NCBI GenBank assembly: GCA_015680685.1
Contig: MNCI01006151.1
Coordinates: 1,367,566 to 1,431,565 of the forward strand
Direction: 5' to 3'
DNA from: Gnetum montanum
Taxonomy: Eukaryota > Streptophyta > Gnetopsida > Gnetales > Gnetaceae
DNA length: 64,000 nucleotides
Shown here: positions 13,200-24,569 of the stretch, piece by piece
How the letters are laid out: the number at the start of each line of letters is the position of its first letter
How positions within the stretch are numbered: the first letter of the stretch is position 1
Position numbers and translations under genes: made by a program
Notes under the pieces: model-generated
The model's input: only the letters and a program-made list of their open reading frames with translations
What the model was told of the DNA's origin: nothing
Database searches by the model: none

Positions 13200-13335
13200 A
13201 GAGGATGAATATAGATGTATACCCCTTGGGAAACACTAGTTTTAGGCACTATCATGTCATAAGATTGTCAATTTTAGGCCTTAGTGGGTCATAGTGCTAG
13301 TTTTAGGCCTTAGCAAGCCATAGTCCATATGCTAT
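13200..13335 (-). repeat. TTAAAC-type repeat block after protease (Tat-A)
   Basis: Three to four units of the type GCTAGTTTTAGGCCTTAGCAAG on the plus strand lie directly 3' of the protease relic. Blocks of similar units follow protease in Tat-B and Tat-C. Confidence 0.6.
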
Positions 13336-13559
13336 ATAATAATTATGGGATGCTCTCAAAAGATCATACAAGGATAAAATCAACAGTGAAACATGATACA
13401 ATGTTACAAAAGTGAATAGATGACCCTTAACAAAAGAGAGGATAAGGTGCTTGCTAGAAACTTGTTGTTTGATCTTTGATAGATCAACAAATCTCTTTTG
13501 CACAATCTATGTTCACCATATCTTTTGTTTACCATGCCCACTTGCGTGCATTTTCCATG

Positions 13560-14244
13560 GTAAATTAGTGTCATAGAGGTAATGTTATTAGCATTTTTTT
13601 TCCTTATCATTGTCCCTAGCCTAATTTTTAGGAGTTTTCTCTTGAAATTCCACCTTTGAACCTCAGTCCATGTTAACATTGTTAACTACAGGTAGTGATA
13701 CATTGTCCACACAGATCATAACTTTTCCATCTTCGTGTGGCAAGTGAATCTCCTAATGTAATAGAGATGAAACTAACCAAAGCTTTACCAACCATGGTCT
13801 TCCTAGGATCAAGTTGAAATTGAGTGTCTCTTCGACTACTAGGAAGTTAGTGGATGTACGTAATTGCTCACCGACTACAAAATCCAAAGTGATGGAACTA
13901 TGAACTACTAATTGTGAGCCATTAAATGACTTGAGTTTTGAGGTAGTGGTTACTTGGATATTCTCAGTTAGGCCTAGCTTGTCAATAATGGAATATGGTA
14001 TCACATTTGTGGCCACCCCATCATCCACATAAACATGATAAGCCTTATGTTTGCCAATGCGTATGGTGATGAGAAGAGGAGCTATTAGCAATTCTCCATT
14101 TCTACAGTCAATCCTCAACTCACTATCAAAAAGGTTAAGCATTGGTTGATGTCCATTTTCTCTAAATGATGGTTTCTCAATAATAGAGTGGACTGATCCT
14201 TTATTGGCTAGCATGTTTCTGCTCACAAGGATAGAGGTTAACAC
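13560..14244 (-). pseudogene. Tat-A retropepsin-like protease domain
   Basis: The minus-strand frame contains VYVDDGVATNVIPYSIIDKL, equivalent to the active-site loop (VDNGAATNV in Tat-C), then LDFVVGEQLRTSTNFLVVEE and NLILGRPWL, the conserved ILGRPWL flap-side motif. It is a retropepsin-type aspartic protease that would process Gag-Pol. The frame stays open for 163 codons, then TAG interrupts it (13,753). Coding-like sequence resumes to about 13,560 with a DNDKEK-rich tail. Compared with Tat-C the order and spacing are the same. The homologous region upstream joins the gag relic. Confidence 0.8.
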
Positions 14245-14249
14245 TTGAG

Positions 14250-16200
14250 CTAGTACATCCCTATGTGCAAGAGAGGTTATGACTAATTGTACAAGTTTAG
14301 TGACGTGTTCTTTTTCTTAAGGGATCATTTTGCTTATTCCATGGTTTCAAGGAAGCTATTCTTCTTGGCTTATGATGTCTGGGCCATAGCAGTTCTAACC
14401 TCCTCCATCCTTACTAGAGCTTGTGGATTAGGTTTTGATGCATGTTCTTTGGGTCCCTTGTCCCTAGGTATAGTTGGTCTTGGTGTAGGTCTTGGTTGGT
14501 TACCTTTATTAGGCTTATTTGTTGGTTTTGCAACAAACTATTTTCATCACTATTGTGATAATGATTTCTTGCTAACCTCTAAGTTATTGGCCATAATAAG
14601 TGAGCTATGGTCATGGGCCATTGTTGTTTTGCTTATTGGAGGTGGAGGGACCTAGATAACAAATGGTTTCCTATGCTTTAGAGGATTAGCAACTCATTGA
14701 TTATGCTATCATGTTAAATCCACTGAAGGAGGGACATGTATGATGAAAGGCTTCTTAGAAGCTAGAGGAGGTGGTATTTGTATGACAAAGAGTTCTCCAG
14801 GATTTGTGTTTTGGGGCTACAATGGTACTCTCATAAAAAATGGTTCCCTAGGAGGATTAGACCATTTGGTTTTAGTGAACAAGGCTGTAGTATAGGAGTT
14901 TCTATTAGCTCTTGGAGAGCTGGGCTCATTCACTATGAACTCTTCATAATTTATCATCTTCTAGAGGTCATCCTTTAATGCTAGGAAAACATTAGTGTAT
15001 TGATCAATCATTTAATGATAATGGTAATGCCTATGTAGCCTAAAGTACCTTGGTAGCTTAGGATCATCTTTGATAGCTAATGTTAAGTCTCTAGATATGT
15101 CATAAACACAATCATACCACTTATGAGCCTCTTCAAAAATTTTCTTATGTTGTATATGGTTGTCTTTAAGTAACTATTCCAATAGCTCAAAGGGGTTTAA
15201 AGGCAACTTTGCATACTTAGACCTATCCTTCTACCCAAAGTTTGGTCTTAGTTGATTTGAGGTGTAGGAAGTGGATGGTTGCAATGAGTGATAGGATGTG
15301 TTACATGCTGGTGATCCCCTCCTCTCTTCTTTTTTTATCTCTTTTTCTACCACAACCATAATTGTATGTTCTTTTTTAGTCTCATTGCTATCCTTCCTTG
15401 CATGTTGATTTTTGTAGGCCATGTAGACCAGGTTGTTGCTAGCCTTAGCTACCTCCTCAATGTCTTTGGTTTGTGAGAAGGCTTGGCTTAGTGATCCAAC
15501 TCTAGGTAGTATAGCTTTGACTTGATAACATCATTTACTAATCCCTTGTAGATGGCCAACATATGAGTTTAAGAATTATGCTCTAGAATCTCATTAAGCA
15601 TTAAGTTCTGCCTTTGAATAAACCTTTTGAATGGTTCAAGTGACCCCTACCTTACCTTCATCAGTTGATCCAATGTAACATCTTTCTTTAACTTAAATTT
15701 GAAATGATTGAAAAATTGCCTAATAATGTTCTCAAGGGAAGAGATAGAACCTCTAGGCAAGGCTCAATACCAATATAGATCCTTTCCTTTGAGGGACATA
15801 GGGAAAATCCTCAATACTATATGAGGCCAAGCTTGCAAAAAGGGGTACTCACACTAAAAGCTTACTAGATGTGTGTTGGGATCCCCTTTACCATTCTAAT
15901 TAGTGAAGTTTGGAATAGGCAAGCTTGCAACCAAGGTTATGTGAGCCATCGTAGGACTTATAGGACTATCTTGGTAGAAATCTAGAACCTTGACCATCTG
16001 AGTTGTGTTGGCCTTAATTTTTCATAGCTCTTCACTAAGGTCATGGATCATTTGAAAGGCTTGCTCCAAGCCTTGGGACATCCTTGTGGACTGCATTGCC
16101 TGTATTGATGGTTGCAAAGGAAGTTAAGAGGCTTGTGACTTCACGATAGGCTACAATATCAAACGGAGAGGCTAGTCCATCACTATTCTAGGTGGGCTAA
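14250..16200 (-). pseudogene. Tat-A gag relic
   Basis: Minus-strand fragments in several frames match Tat-C Gag in order: LKKDVTLDQLMKVR, then EPFKRFIQRQNLMLNEILEH, then LVNDVIKSKLYYLE and AYKNQHARKDSNETKKEH, against the Tat-C strings LKPEATLDSLI, LNELHEPISQ, AINDFFKSKLYYLN and AFKNQHTKKDKEKAK. Gag forms the virus-like particle. Many frameshifts and stops make it non-functional. Confidence 0.7.
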
Positions 16201-17915
16201 AAAATGAGAAAGAATTTTGTGCTAGTATCTATGGCAAAAGGAGGACAAATAATGTATGGGATTCTTACATTGCTTGGGGTCCTAATGATGGTCCTATTGA
16301 TATGTCAAAGGGAGATGGTATGGTAGACAAGGTGAATGGAGATAGGTTGTGTGGCAAAGAGTAGCGATGATAATAAGAAGGTGGATTAAGACAGAAGTTT
16401 TGTTTGGTATGTGGCAATGATGGATGTGGATCCAAACATGGTAGAATTGATAGGAGGAGGGTTGGGTTGAAGGATCTATTTCATCAATGAGGTAAGAAAT
16501 GTGGAGTTGGATGTGGTTGTTTAGGAAGCTGAAGATTGGAAAATACTTTCAATGAAGGTTTCTAACTCTTATTCAGCTTCAAACTCATCTTCTACTTCTT
16601 GTCAATCCTTTAGGTTAATTCCCTTACTAAACTCATCATCCTCTATGAGTTACATGAGAATTTGTGCATAAAACTCTATGAGGGGGTTTTGGTCATAAGG
16701 GGATGGGATGTATTCTTTCCTGTCCCAAAGTATGATTTTGAATTAATGTTTAGCATCAAATTCAAGGCATGGTATCAATAAAATGACTTGTATCTTGGCA
16801 TAGAGGAAGTTGTAGAACTCCTCATTAATAACCATGAAATCCAAGTGTTTTCCTCTTTGCCTAAGCTATTGCCTTTGTTCTATGATCATGAGGCCTTTTG
16901 AATCATAGATACGAACTACATCTTGGCTTTATACCATATTTTTTAGGTTAAGGGAAAATATAGTTGATTTTTTGAAAGACAATGTGAAAATCTTAGAGCT
17001 TTCTCGATGAAATGTTAAATTTATTGCTAAAAGTGAAAATTCCAGCAAGTGGAATTTACAAAAGGCTAAAAAAATTAGAAACAACTAAAAATATATCATT
17101 TAATATAAATAGTAAGTTGGTTTTCAAAGGGGGTATACCCCCTTACTAAATATGGTAAAGGATGGTATCAATCTCATCCACGCTAGGCTTCCTAGTTGGG
17201 AAAAATGATAAAAAATGACCAAAGTGACTCACTTACTATAAATGATAAGGGGGTTGTCAGAGGAATCTACCCCTTTACTAAATATGGCAAGTGATGATAT
17301 CAACCCCACCCACACTAGGCTTCCCAGTTACACCTATGCTAGATTTAGCAACATAAAAGAGAGGTGGGGGTGGGGGTGGGTAAGATGGAAGGTCTTACAC
17401 CTTTCTTTCCAATGTTGGTGGAGAGGGGGTTTACTTTTTTGAAAGTATGATTTTTCTTTTGCAAAAATAAAGTGAAAATGTTAATTTTTCCAAAAGTATG
17501 TTTTTTTTGCTAGGCTACTATTGTTGGTTTTTTTGGAAAATTGTTTTACAGTAAGGAGGTAAGGTTTTGGGTGGAACACCAATGATAGTTTTGAAATTTC
17601 TAGCAACTCTTGTGAATTTTCTATCAAAAATGAAACACCCATGCTAATGGGAAGGGAGGGTAGATCCTCCACACTAAGGTGGTATGACACACCCACACAA
17701 ACTTTAAAATTTCTCTCAATTACTCTAAAATTTGTGCCAAAACTCAAATACCCACACTGAGTTTTTAGTGGTAGAGGAATGGTTTTTAGCATTGGATTTT
17801 AACAATAGAAATAAGGATTTAAAAAATTTCAAAAAATGTTTTAAAGACATTAAAATTTTCAAGTTGTAGGTAACATTAGCACATTGGCAATAGGTTTGGT
17901 CACAGAATTTGGGTA
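16200..17915 (-). other. Tat-A 5' leader and gag N-terminal remains
   Basis: About 1.7 kb without a recognisable gene, probably the untranslated leader and decayed gag N-terminus. A direct duplication of about 65 bp lies at 17,120-17,210 and 17,250-17,340 (both with TTACTAAATATGG and CTAGGCTTCC). These copies include the Tat-A motif words CCACGCTAGG and CCACACTAGG. Confidence 0.5.
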
Positions 17916-17939
17916 GAGGCCCTTCTTCTAATGCTCGAA
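17916..17939 (-). other. Primer binding site region of Tat-A
   Basis: The minus strand reads CGAGCATTAGAAGAAGGGCC four bases inside the 5' LTR end. It aligns with TGACGCTAGAAGGAGGGCC at the same place in Tat-C. The string is not the initiator-Met type. The tRNA primer is not assigned. Confidence 0.55.
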
Positions 17940-18499
17940 AACTGTAGTGACTAAAACATTAGTTGCTAGAAAATTAAAAATCCCAATGCAACTTTAACAA
18001 TGAATCTCTAGGGCCTCCAAAAAAATGGGATTCAAGGTTCCCTTGATGGTCTGGAAAATCACCCAGGGATGTGGAAAATGTAAAATGTGGGTAGAAAAAT
18101 AAAAAATAAATGCAAATTTGAGAAAATAAATGCACCAAAATGTAATAAATAAATCTATCTTGCATACAAATAGAATATAAAAATTATTTCAAATCAAATA
18201 AAAAAAATTTCTTGGGGTAGTAGTAGGGTTCATTTAGGTGGGGCCTGGAATCCATTGCTTCACAATCTCGATGCTCCACAAATCCCAATGCTTTTGAACC
18301 TTTGTTGCTCCTTGCACCAAATCTAGAGGGGGGCTCTAAAAATGGCGATGGAAGTAATAATTACCTAAAAAGGGAATTCCATGTTGAGAAAATCCAAGAA
18401 GCTATGTTTTTTCAAGTGTGCAAGAGCTCTTGGATACCAAAAATGCCAAAGTATGCAAATGCTAAGAAGGTGGAACCTCAAAATGATGTTTGGGACTAG

Positions 18500-18508
18500 T
18501 TTATATAG
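18500..18508 (-). promoter_or_regulatory. TATA box of Tat-A 5' LTR
   Basis: The minus strand reads CCTATATAAACTAG. It lies about 150 bases downstream (in minus-strand sense) of the 36-bp motif array, a usual LTR promoter layout with upstream elements in U3. Confidence 0.5.
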
Positions 18509-18654
18509 GGTTTTGTCCATAATTTTTGCTACAAATTGGGCTACAAAACTATTACAAATTTATGTTACATTTTAGGTGGGGTAGGTGAAAAATCTAAGGG
18601 TTACTATATATGGAACGTGTCATACCTCCATGGCCATTTTGTTTATCAAAAATA

Positions 18655-19235
18655 GTAACATGGGTACAACATCCACACTAGAGGTAGATCTGTCATATTG
18701 GGGGTAGGTGAGTTACACCCTCATGCATCCATGTTGGAGGTAGGTGAGTTGCACTCCCATGCATCCATGTTGGAGGTAGGTGAGTTACACCCCCATGCAT
18801 CCATGTTGGAGATAGGTTAGTTGCATCCCAATTCACCCACATTAGAGGTAGGTGAGTTGCATCCCCATGCATCCACACTAGATATAGGTGAGTTGCATCC
18901 CCATGCTTCTAAGATGAAGGTAGGTGAGTTGTACCCACATGCATCCATGCTGGGGGTAGGTGAGTTGCATTGTCATGCATCCACATTGGGGGTAGGTTAG
19001 TTTTACTCACATGCATCCACACTAAAGGGAGGTGAGTTACACTCCCATGCATCCATACTAGAGGTAGGTGCATCAACATTGGGGGAATGGTCACACACCC
19101 CCCCCCCCCCCCACCCTTCATGATATTTATGATGGATACCACAGCCTTCATGCGGGGAGTAGATGGGTTGCACCCCTCCATGCTAGGGGTAGGTGAGATC
19201 TACCCTTCCATGCTGAGAGTAGATGAGATGCATCC
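18655..19235 (-). repeat. 36-bp tandem array in U3 of Tat-A 5' LTR
   Basis: About 15 diverged units of 36 bp, of the type GGTAGGTGAGTTGCA + CCCCATGC + ATCCATGTTGGA. Each unit carries an ATCCA(C/T) motif also found in the internal array at 10.56-13.09 kb. A run of 14 C lies near 19,098. Because 36 is a multiple of three, the minus strand stays open and encodes a 12-residue repeat (TWMHGSATHLPP), which I regard as an accident. Confidence 0.8.
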
Positions 19236-19551
19236 ATGTCTAGCATAGAAAATGCTATAGCTTCATAAAATCTAATAAATTACTTCTTTTAGCATTCTAA
19301 AAGGCATTTCTAACATCCCCCCGCCACCCCCACCCCAATCCAAATATAGATAGTACATAGGTTTTCTCACTTGGGGGATGAGGCTTTGACCACTTATGAG
19401 GCATTTTTAGCTCCAATAGTATGAACTATGTGAGATTGCATCTCTTGGATTACAATCTTCACATTTACAATGAATTTCTAGCCTCAGGTTTAATGGGGGT
19501 GAAGGCTACATGATCAAAATGGTTACAACATGCAATTTTGGATGTGTTTCA

Positions 19552-20565
19552 GAATAGACTATAGAGGATCATTCTCCAGAGGAAGTTTTTATGGAGCTGT
19601 AGTCACTTAAAAGTAACAACAATAAGGAGAATAGAAAAAAGACTCAAGTGGAAGCACCTAAAGGAATGTAGACACAAGTGAAGCTAGAAGATCTTCAAGG
19701 GTAACCAAAGGCAATCTAGTAAGAAGCTTCCATGACAAGTTTTCCTATCTTGCTTTGGTAGTAGATATAGAGAAGTTAATGTATTATCAAGAGGCATTGA
19801 GAAGTGAATAGTAGAAATAGTGGCAAGTAGCCATGGAAGTAGATATGTAATATCTTTTAAAGAATGTGACTTGGAAGTTGGTGGAGCTTCCTAAGGGAAG
19901 GAATGTAATTGACTGTGTATGGTTATTCAATGTAAAGCATACTATAATAGGAATTATTAAAAGGTTTTAGGTAAGGTTGGTGGCAAAAGGGTACCTTTAG
20001 AATGATCTAGAGCTAAAGTAGATGGATGCTAGGATAGCTTTTCTACATGGTGAATTAGTAGAGGAAATTTTCATGAAATAACCTAAAGGGTTTGTTGTGA
20101 AAGGCAAGGAAAATCTTGTGTGCAAGCTGAAGAAGGCATTGTAATGGCTAAAATAGAGTCCAAGGCAATGGTACAAAATGTTTGATTCTTTCATGTGTAG
20201 ATTTGATTTCCATAGGTATATTGTAGATTCATGTGTGTATAGAAAAAAGTGTGAGGATGAAAACCTCATTTCATTAGTTCTATATGTGGATGACATGCTT
20301 ATTTTAGGCAAGAATAAGGTGGAGATTAGGAAACTTAAAGAGCTATTGGCAATAGTGTTTGACATGAAAGACTTGGGGGTAACTAAGAATATCCTTGGCA
20401 TAGATATGACTCATGATTGAAGAAATGGAAAGTTATGATTATCTTAAAAATACTACATTAAAAAGGCTCTTAAGAGGTTTGGTATGCCATATGCCAAACC
20501 AGTGGAAACTCTAGTTGTCTTCTTAGATTTGCTCTCAAAGTGAGAAAGCAAAGGAGTATATGTCT
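19552..20565 (+). pseudogene. Copia reverse transcriptase relic (Ty1-A)
   Basis: After the linker (EDHSPEEVFMEL), the frames read NVTWKLVELPKGRNVIDCVW and FNVKHTIIGIIKRF, then RLVAKGYL, MDARIAFLHGELVEEIFMK, PKGFVVKGKENLVCKLKKAL and LVLYVDDMLILGKNKVEI, with the catalytic YVDD, then FDMKDLGVTKNILGIDM. The 25-30 residues usually found between VAKGY and the DLEL-MD motif are missing, so even without its stops this copy would lack part of the polymerase fingers. Stops are scattered (several TAG/TAA). Confidence 0.85.
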
Positions 20566-21230
20566 TGAGTTTCCTACTCTAATGCTATTGGTAGCTTGAT
20601 GTATGCAATGGTAAGTACAAGAATAGACATTACACATAGTGTTGGACATGTTAGCAAGTTCATGAAAAATCCAGGAAAGAAGCATTGGAAAATTATGCAA
20701 TGGATTCTTAGGTATCTTACAAGAACATCAAGGCTATCTATTTGCTATAGCAGAGATAAGAAGAGCTTAGTAGGCTATTGTGATTTAGAGTTTGCAAGGG
20801 ATTTAGACAAAAGAGATTCTACATTAGGGTAAGTATTCACAATTTTAGGAGAATGTAATTCTTGGATGTCCAAGCTTTATTTAGTGGTGGTTATTTCTAC
20901 CATGGAGGAAAAATACATTACTAATTTGCAAGCTTGTAGAGAAGGGATTTTGCTAAAGAATCTTTTGAGGGGTTTAGACTAGCACGAGGAGAAGATTCCA
21001 ATCTTTTGTGATAGTCAAAGTATCACCTTTTTGGCATGCAATCCAACATTTCATGAAAGATCCAAGAACATCCAAGTGAAATACCACTTTTTTTAACAAG
21101 AGGTGGAGGAAAGGTATGTAGAATGTAGAAGGTTTACACTTTGATAAATCTAGTGGATATGTTAACAAAGCCTCTTCTATTGGAAAAGTTCAGGTAGAGC
21201 TTGAAGTTTTATAGCTTCCTCAAAGGTAGT
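20566..21230 (+). pseudogene. Copia RNase H relic (Ty1-A)
   Basis: Reads YSNAIGSLMYAMVSTRIDI, then VGHVSKFMKNPGKKHW, LRYLTRTSRLSICY, LVGYCDLEFARDLDKRDST, and near the end IFCDSQSITFLACNPTFHER and GYVNKASSIGK. This is the standard RNase H and C-terminal tail of copia Pol. The usual DADWAGD motif is changed to DLEFARD. Stops occur at about 20,832, 20,980 and 21,093. Confidence 0.8.
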
Positions 21231-21279
21231 TGAGAATCTAATATGGAGGAATTGGTGAAGCAAATACAAGGATCAATTT

Positions 21280-21960
21280 TGGCTCAAGGTGGAGCTTGTA
21301 ACAATGTGAGTGAAAATTAGGAGTTCTAAAACTGTGTATGCTAGTTTTCTATCTTGAGATTGTAATTATCCTAGCTATTTTGGGTGTTTATTCTCATTGC
21401 TAAAATATAAGAATATGAGTGGTTATCATTACTTATTGTTTTAGTATGTGCCTAACTACTATATAATGTTGTGATGGGGTGTGTGTCAGATCAACAAGAA
21501 GAGTGACTAGAGGCATATCTATAAGTAGCTATTGTATTGTAGTGTGGGTGTTTATATTTTTCCTTCTTACATCTACTTAAGAGAATCCTCCATTCCCATA
21601 AATGTAGGTGTGTCTCTGTTCTTTTCTACATTTATTTATTTGTTGTTCTTTTGTTCTGTTTCTCATTTTTATTCATGGTATTACATTCAACATTCTTCCT
21701 TGAATCTGTTGTTCTATCTCAAGATTTTTCCATAGATTTTGTTACATGTAATTCTTTGTGTATGTATGGATCTCAGTTCTATATGTGTGAGAGATATCTC
21801 ATTCAATTGTGCATTTCATTGAGGTCAATCACATGTGTGATTGTAGAGCCTCATTCTCTACAATATCGTTGAGTGTCTGAGTGTGTTTTTTGTAGGATAG
21901 TGGTTCTATTGTAATTGTAATCTTCTTCTCAATTAATTGAAGATAGCTAGTTTTCTTATT
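21280..21960 (+). repeat. Ty1-A polypurine tract and 3' LTR
   Basis: CAAGGTGGAGCT directly precedes TGTAACAATG at 21,297; this is the normal copia polypurine tract and LTR start. A TATA-like CTATATAATG lies near 21,458. The LTR end, set at about 21,960, is uncertain because no matching 5' LTR was found. Confidence 0.55.
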
Positions 21961-23536
21961 TTCTAATAATTGAATGATCTTTCATAAATTATAAATTTGA
22001 TGTGTTTGAAGGGTTAAAGAAAATTGGAGTGGCCCTACTTGACAGTACCATTTCCTTTTTATTGTTAAGAATGATTTCAATCAAAAAAATATGTACAAGA
22101 ACCAACTGGTATCGAAATGGATTCTATAGGATTATTAGAACTACAACAACCAACAATTTACTACTCAACTCTTTGAAAAATCAATGAAAGATTAAATAGC
22201 TCAATAAAATATGGAACTTTAGCATATTCTTTAAATTAGGTATTAAAATATTGTTTCCAAATGAACAACACTGCATACTTATGTACAATTAGCTATTTAT
22301 TTAGGGTATGCTACATCATTCAAGCATTACCTCGCTTAACAAGAACAATTATTTAAGAATATTACTTGACATAAATAACTTAAGTATTATATTTTTCATG
22401 AGAATGATTTTTTCTTACCAAAAACCATGCCTTGAAATTACACTTTTTGGTAATACTTATTTCTCACATCATTTAACTATAAACCCAAACATTGAATACA
22501 ATATAGGTAACCTAAAATTTTAATGACCACATATCATAATGTAAGATCAATAACCAATGACCCATATATATTATTGAGAAGAGCAAAATTAAACATCTTA
22601 TTTGCATCAATATTATTAGAAGAATGTATTGCAAAGTTTTACTCACTAGCTAGTAAATTTTCATTATAAGAAACAAATGGAATTTTCATACTAATAAAAG
22701 AAGAAATTATATAAACATTAGTAGAAGAAGATGGAAGTAATCTCAAATCCCCTATGGATGAATGATAATTATAGATAAATTAGTTTTATTGATGAAACCC
22801 TTAGGATTTATAGAAGTTTTAACACTACATATGAAAGAAAACCCTCGAAAATTAGAAGAAATATAGAATCACTGTAAGAGATAGAAAGATTAAGTAATTA
22901 TTTACTTATTACAATTTTTACATGTGCTAAACATGGGAAGATTATCAAAACCAAAAAATTATTAATAATAAGCAAACAATTTGGAGTATATCATATGCTT
23001 GATACTAGGTATAAAATATAAAGCAACATGAAAAGAAAAAGCTTTCCAATCTTAAGGATATTTACTCAAGTGTACAACTTAAGGATTAATATTTTTAAGG
23101 TTCCATGTTATGAGTTTGATTTTGATAGGAAATGTTGAGTTATAAAATTCTAATTGGACCATATATATTAGGGTGTACCTATATTATAATTATTTTGGGA
23201 TTTCAATACCTAATGTTTTTGAAACTTAAGAAAAAAATTAATTATTAGTACCAAGGATAGCTCTAGACTTAACAACATTTATGTCACTTTCAACATCCAT
23301 ACTTATATTAAAATTGCAAAAATATTTGAAGTTACAATAAAAAGCTTACAAACAAATTCTAATGTAGGTTAAAAATATATTTAATTTTGAAAGAAAACTT
23401 ATAACTAATTTATCATGCAAAATACATAGTCATTCCGCATACTAACTTTACCATAAGAAAGGCATAGTCATGCCTATTATTGGCTTAATTAAGTAAAGAA
23501 AAACTTTGTCAAGCTAGGGTGGGTTAACATTATTGA
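21960..23536. other. AT-rich gap without recognisable gene
   Basis: About 1.6 kb. Coding-like stretches occur (plus-strand runs near 22,308-22,523 and 22,560-22,790), but no family could be named. I considered a decayed organelle-DNA insert and could not support it. Confidence 0.4.
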
Positions 23537-23829
23537 TGAATCGCAGTTTTCCAGGCTCCAATATTGGGTATGTGATATTGCAGCCTAGGTAACAATATCG
23601 TATACATGATATTGTGATTCTTATGTTATCCTATAAGTATATCACTCGAGCACATAGGAAATGAGTCTTTTTTTAAGTCTTTAGGGCAAGTATTTTTGTA
23701 AGTTTTTAGTTATCTTTCAGTTCTTGTCCAAGTGCATGCCTATAGTGTGATGCTTGTAATTGTATGGAACATTTGTTCAAGTGTGTTGTACTTTGACCTG
23801 CACATAATCAACAATAAAGATCAATATTA
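23537..23829 (+). repeat. LTR-O 5' LTR (truncated by Tat-B)
   Basis: Matches 62,251-62,540 (GATATTGCAGCCTAGG, AAGTCTTTAGGGCAAG, CAAGTGCATGCCTATAGTG). It contains the inverted repeat CAATATC...GATATTG at 23,593-23,616 and a TATA box (CCTATAAGTATA) near 23,632. It ends AATATTA, where Tat-B begins with TGTAATAATTG. Confidence 0.75.
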
Positions 23830-24569
23830 TGTAATAATTGAAAACATAGGTGGATGGAACACTGAGAGGTTACCGAGCATATAGCCTAACCCCAGATCCA
23901 TGTGAGGACTGTGCTGGAGAAAGTGGAAATGGGGTGCCCTAAACGGTTTGGTCGATCAGACAAGGACTTACTCGATGTAAAATAACCTTTTGTGAATGTT
24001 TTTTTTTAATATGTCATGCTGATATTTAGGCAATGAAATTTGCAACACATAGAATAAGCAATAAATGAAAACTGATAGACAATGATGCAAACTATGGTAA
24101 AATGAAATGCGTAGCAAAGTATGTAGCTTAAGCAATAAATGTAAACTAATAGAAAATGATGAAAAATATTATGAAATGGAATGAAGTGAGCTTGAGTGAG
24201 AGGAAATGCACTACCCCAAGATTGAGGGATTTAATATTTTTTTGACAAAAGAAGATGTACAAAAAATGTGCAGTGTGGATGGGCACAGCTTATAATGAAA
24301 TGGTATGGTCAAAACTCCTTAACTGCTGCCAATGGTCTATCAACAGGAATTGATGAGCTAGTGCTTGCTAGGCTAAGAGAAGTTAGCCTTCTACTTGCTA
24401 GTCTCTTGGGAGTAGGGTCAAGCATAGGGACAATTTTGGGAGTTAATAAGAGGGTGCAAAATAGAGCAAACTGTTGATCTTGTATATTGAGAAGATGCCA
24501 GAGCAAAAATTAGCATTGTCAATGAGTTTTGGAGATGTTGGAGACATCATGGGGCTTCCACAAGAGTGT

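Larger units (their letters stand above)
9201..19551 (-). mobile_element. Tat-type Ty3/gypsy element Tat-A (polymerase lost)
   Basis: A minus-strand element with LTRs at 17,943-19,551 (5') and 9,201-10,142 (3'). Target-site duplication is GAACA (9,196-9,200) versus GAATA (19,552-19,556), one mismatch. Insertion lies inside Ty1-A, whose reading frame continues across it. Gag (about 16.2-14.3 kb) and protease (14,244-13,560) relics are homologous to those of Tat-C. Between protease and the 3' LTR only motif arrays and repeat blocks remain; no reverse transcriptase, integrase or accessory gene can be seen. It is therefore a non-autonomous derivative of a Tat-lineage element. Confidence 0.8.
17943..19551 (-). 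repeat. Tat-A 5' LTR
   Basis: Direct copy of 9,201-10,142, starting TGTAGTGACT and ending GTGTTTCA on the plus strand. It is longer (1,609 against 942 bases), mainly because it carries the 36-bp tandem array. It is followed by the GAATA target duplication. Confidence 0.7.
7120..21960 (+). mobile_element. Ty1/copia element relic Ty1-A, split by Tat-A
   Basis: Gag, integrase and linker relics lie at 7.1-9.2 kb. The linker, reverse transcriptase and RNase H resume at 19,552 after removal of Tat-A (9,201-19,551). The reading frame is continuous across the junction: the left side ends in codons for NNGQE and the right side resumes at the same Glu codon and continues to EDHSPEEV. Domain order GAG-PR-INT-RT-RH defines Ty1/copia. 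All frames carry stops. A PBS-like string (AGTATCAAAGC, similar to the initiator-Met type TGGTATCAGAGC) sits at 7,131-7,141, but a 5' LTR matching the 3' LTR was not found. Confidence 0.75.

Noticed and set aside
18693-19181. Minus-strand open frames encoding a 12-residue Trp-Met-His repeat
   Set aside because: They arise because the 36-bp LTR repeat unit is a multiple of three. Gaps, the poly-C run and lack of any domain speak against a gene.
18655-19235. CRISPR-like regular repeat array
   Set aside because: Units are directly adjacent and diverged with no unique spacers, and the array is inside a plant LTR.
22000-23500. Possible decayed plastid or mitochondrial DNA insert
   Set aside because: Composition and short coding-like runs suggested it, but no organelle gene could be recognised.
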